NCBI GenBank assembly: GCA_027004335.1
Contig: JALTID010000001.1
Coordinates: 510 to 5,657 of the forward strand
Source of the DNA: a bacterium
GTDB taxonomy: Bacteria; JALSQH01
Direction: 5' to 3'
DNA length: 5,148 nucleotides
The position numbers and the translations under genes were made by a program. The notes beneath the pieces were generated by a model. It did no database searches, was not told the origin of the DNA, and was given only the letters and a program-made list of their open reading frames with translations. Below, piece after piece: positions 4,578-5,148 of the stretch (positions are counted from its first letter, which is position 1; each line of letters starts with the position of its first letter).

Positions 4578-4606
4578 TGGATAAATAGTAAAAGCTGTGA
4601 TATATT
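4578..4606 (+). promoter_or_regulatory. Candidate extended -10 promoter of the subtilase gene
   Basis: TGATATATT (4598-4606) matches the extended -10 form TGn-TATAAT with one mismatch. TGGATA (4578-4583) lies 17 bp upstream of the hexamer and matches TTGACA at four of six. The implied leader would be only about 11 nt, just enough to carry the GGAGG at 4615-4619. Confidence 0.35.
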
Positions 4607-4623
4607 GTATAGATGGAGGAAAA

Positions 4624-5148
4624 ATGAAAAGGAACTTTTTTTTAATCATTTTTCTATCACTTTTCTTCGGCTTCCAGCTTTACGCCATGGATCCAATTCT
4701 CTCCCTGACTCTCTCAAGGGCAGAAAACCCTTTTATATCGGGTGCACCTCCCTACCCTCAGCCAATTCATATCCTTGCTGAAAACATAGACGCAGAATAT
4801 TTTAAAAAAATCGCAAAATCCGCAGGAATTTTCATAAAAAGCTGTGGGGATGATTACTGCAATGTTCTTGCAACACCGGAGCAAATAAACACCCTTTTAA
4901 AGGAGGGGTATGAAGATAACCTTCACATTCCTCTTAAAATGAAACCGCTCCTGAACCTTGTTGTACCTGCTGTAGGTGCCTATGACTGGCATACGGGGAT
5001 AACAACAGAGAAGGATATCACCGGTAAGGGCGTATTGATAGGCGTAATCGATACTGGAGTGGATATTTACCATCCTGATTTTAGAAATCCTGATGGCTCA
5101 ACGAGAATCGCCTACCTCTGGGACCAGACAATAGATGAGGGAGAATCC
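4624..5148 (+). CDS. Secreted subtilisin-family serine protease (S8), N-terminal 175 residues (partial, runs off window end)
   Basis: Open from the ATG at 4624 to the window edge, 175 codons. GGAGG lies four bases upstream of the ATG. Residues 1-21 are a Sec signal peptide: MKRN, a hydrophobic run [13 protein letters not shown], then QLYA with cleavage predicted after Ala21. Residues of about 22-118 form a prodomain-like region ([40 protein letters not shown]) that would assist folding and keep the enzyme inactive. The catalytic domain opens with [22 protein letters not shown]. Asp143 in VIDTGVD is the first residue of the Asp-His-Ser triad, and YLWDQT follows at 164-169. The His and Ser regions lie beyond the window, so activity cannot be confirmed. 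The prodomain carries a Cys pair (Cys74, Cys79). It is expected to act outside the cytoplasm; any C-terminal repeats or sorting domain are out of view. Confidence 0.92.
   Translation, partial: MKRNFFLIIFLSLFFGFQLYAMDPILSLTLSRAENPFISGAPPYPQPIHILAENIDAEYFKKIAKSAGIFIKSCGDDYCNVLATPEQINTLLKEGYEDNLHIPLKMKPLLNLVVPAVGAYDWHTGITTEKDITGKGVLIGVIDTGVDIYHPDFRNPDGSTRIAYLWDQTIDEGES

Noticed and set aside
4571-4606. TTGCTT (4571-4576) as the -35 of the subtilase promoter
   Set aside because: It is 24 bp from the TATATT hexamer, too far for a sigma-70 promoter; TGGATA at 4578 has the right spacing.

Overview
The window looks like chromosome from a diderm (Gram-negative type) bacterium with moderately AT-rich coding DNA. 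Two genes encode Sec-type signal peptides, and one of the exported proteins ends like an outer-membrane beta-barrel. Shine-Dalgarno sites are strong (GGAGG type) and promoters match the sigma-70 pattern. Both tRNA genes have very GC-rich stems in an otherwise AT-leaning region, which hints at a thermophile or an organism with thermophilic relatives. I cannot name the lineage from the sequence alone.

Layout. (1) Positions 1-2104, minus strand, hold a compact four-gene operon. In transcription order it encodes an inositol-monophosphatase-family phosphatase, a DUF3467 small protein, an S66 LD-carboxypeptidase (muramoyltetrapeptide carboxypeptidase) and a ZapB-like coiled-coil protein cut by the window edge. 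All three junctions overlap (8, 4 and 16 nt), so translation is probably coupled. A promoter candidate sits at 2135-2162. (2) Positions 2105-2305 form a divergent regulatory region with back-to-back promoter candidates and an 18-bp palindromic operator-like site. (3) 2306-2818 (+) encodes an unrecognised exported protein, probably an outer-membrane beta-barrel. (4) 2819-2950 separates two convergent genes and is packed with inverted repeats. (5) 2951-3271 (-) encodes an orphan protein of about 106 aa. (6) tRNA-Lys(UUU) and tRNA-Glu(UUC) at 3325-3488 (+) lie behind a perfect TTGACA-N16-TATAAT promoter. (7) 3579-4550 (+) encodes a diacylglycerol-kinase-family protein with its own TTGACT-N16-TATAAT promoter. 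(8) 4624 to the window end (+) is the 5' part of a secreted subtilisin-family (S8) protease with signal peptide, prodomain and catalytic Asp.

How the genes fit together: the minus-strand operon couples murein tripeptide formation/recycling (LD-carboxypeptidase) with a possible division-associated coiled coil, a sugar/inositol phosphatase and DUF3467. A cell-envelope or division theme is plausible but inferred. The plus-strand genes appear to be independent transcription units. I see no mobile element, CRISPR array, phage gene or defence system, and no gene-free stretch over 300 bases. The less explained parts are the inverted-repeat-rich spacer at 2819-2960, the operator-like palindrome at 2232-2249, and the two unrecognised proteins (exported 170 aa; orphan of about 106 aa).
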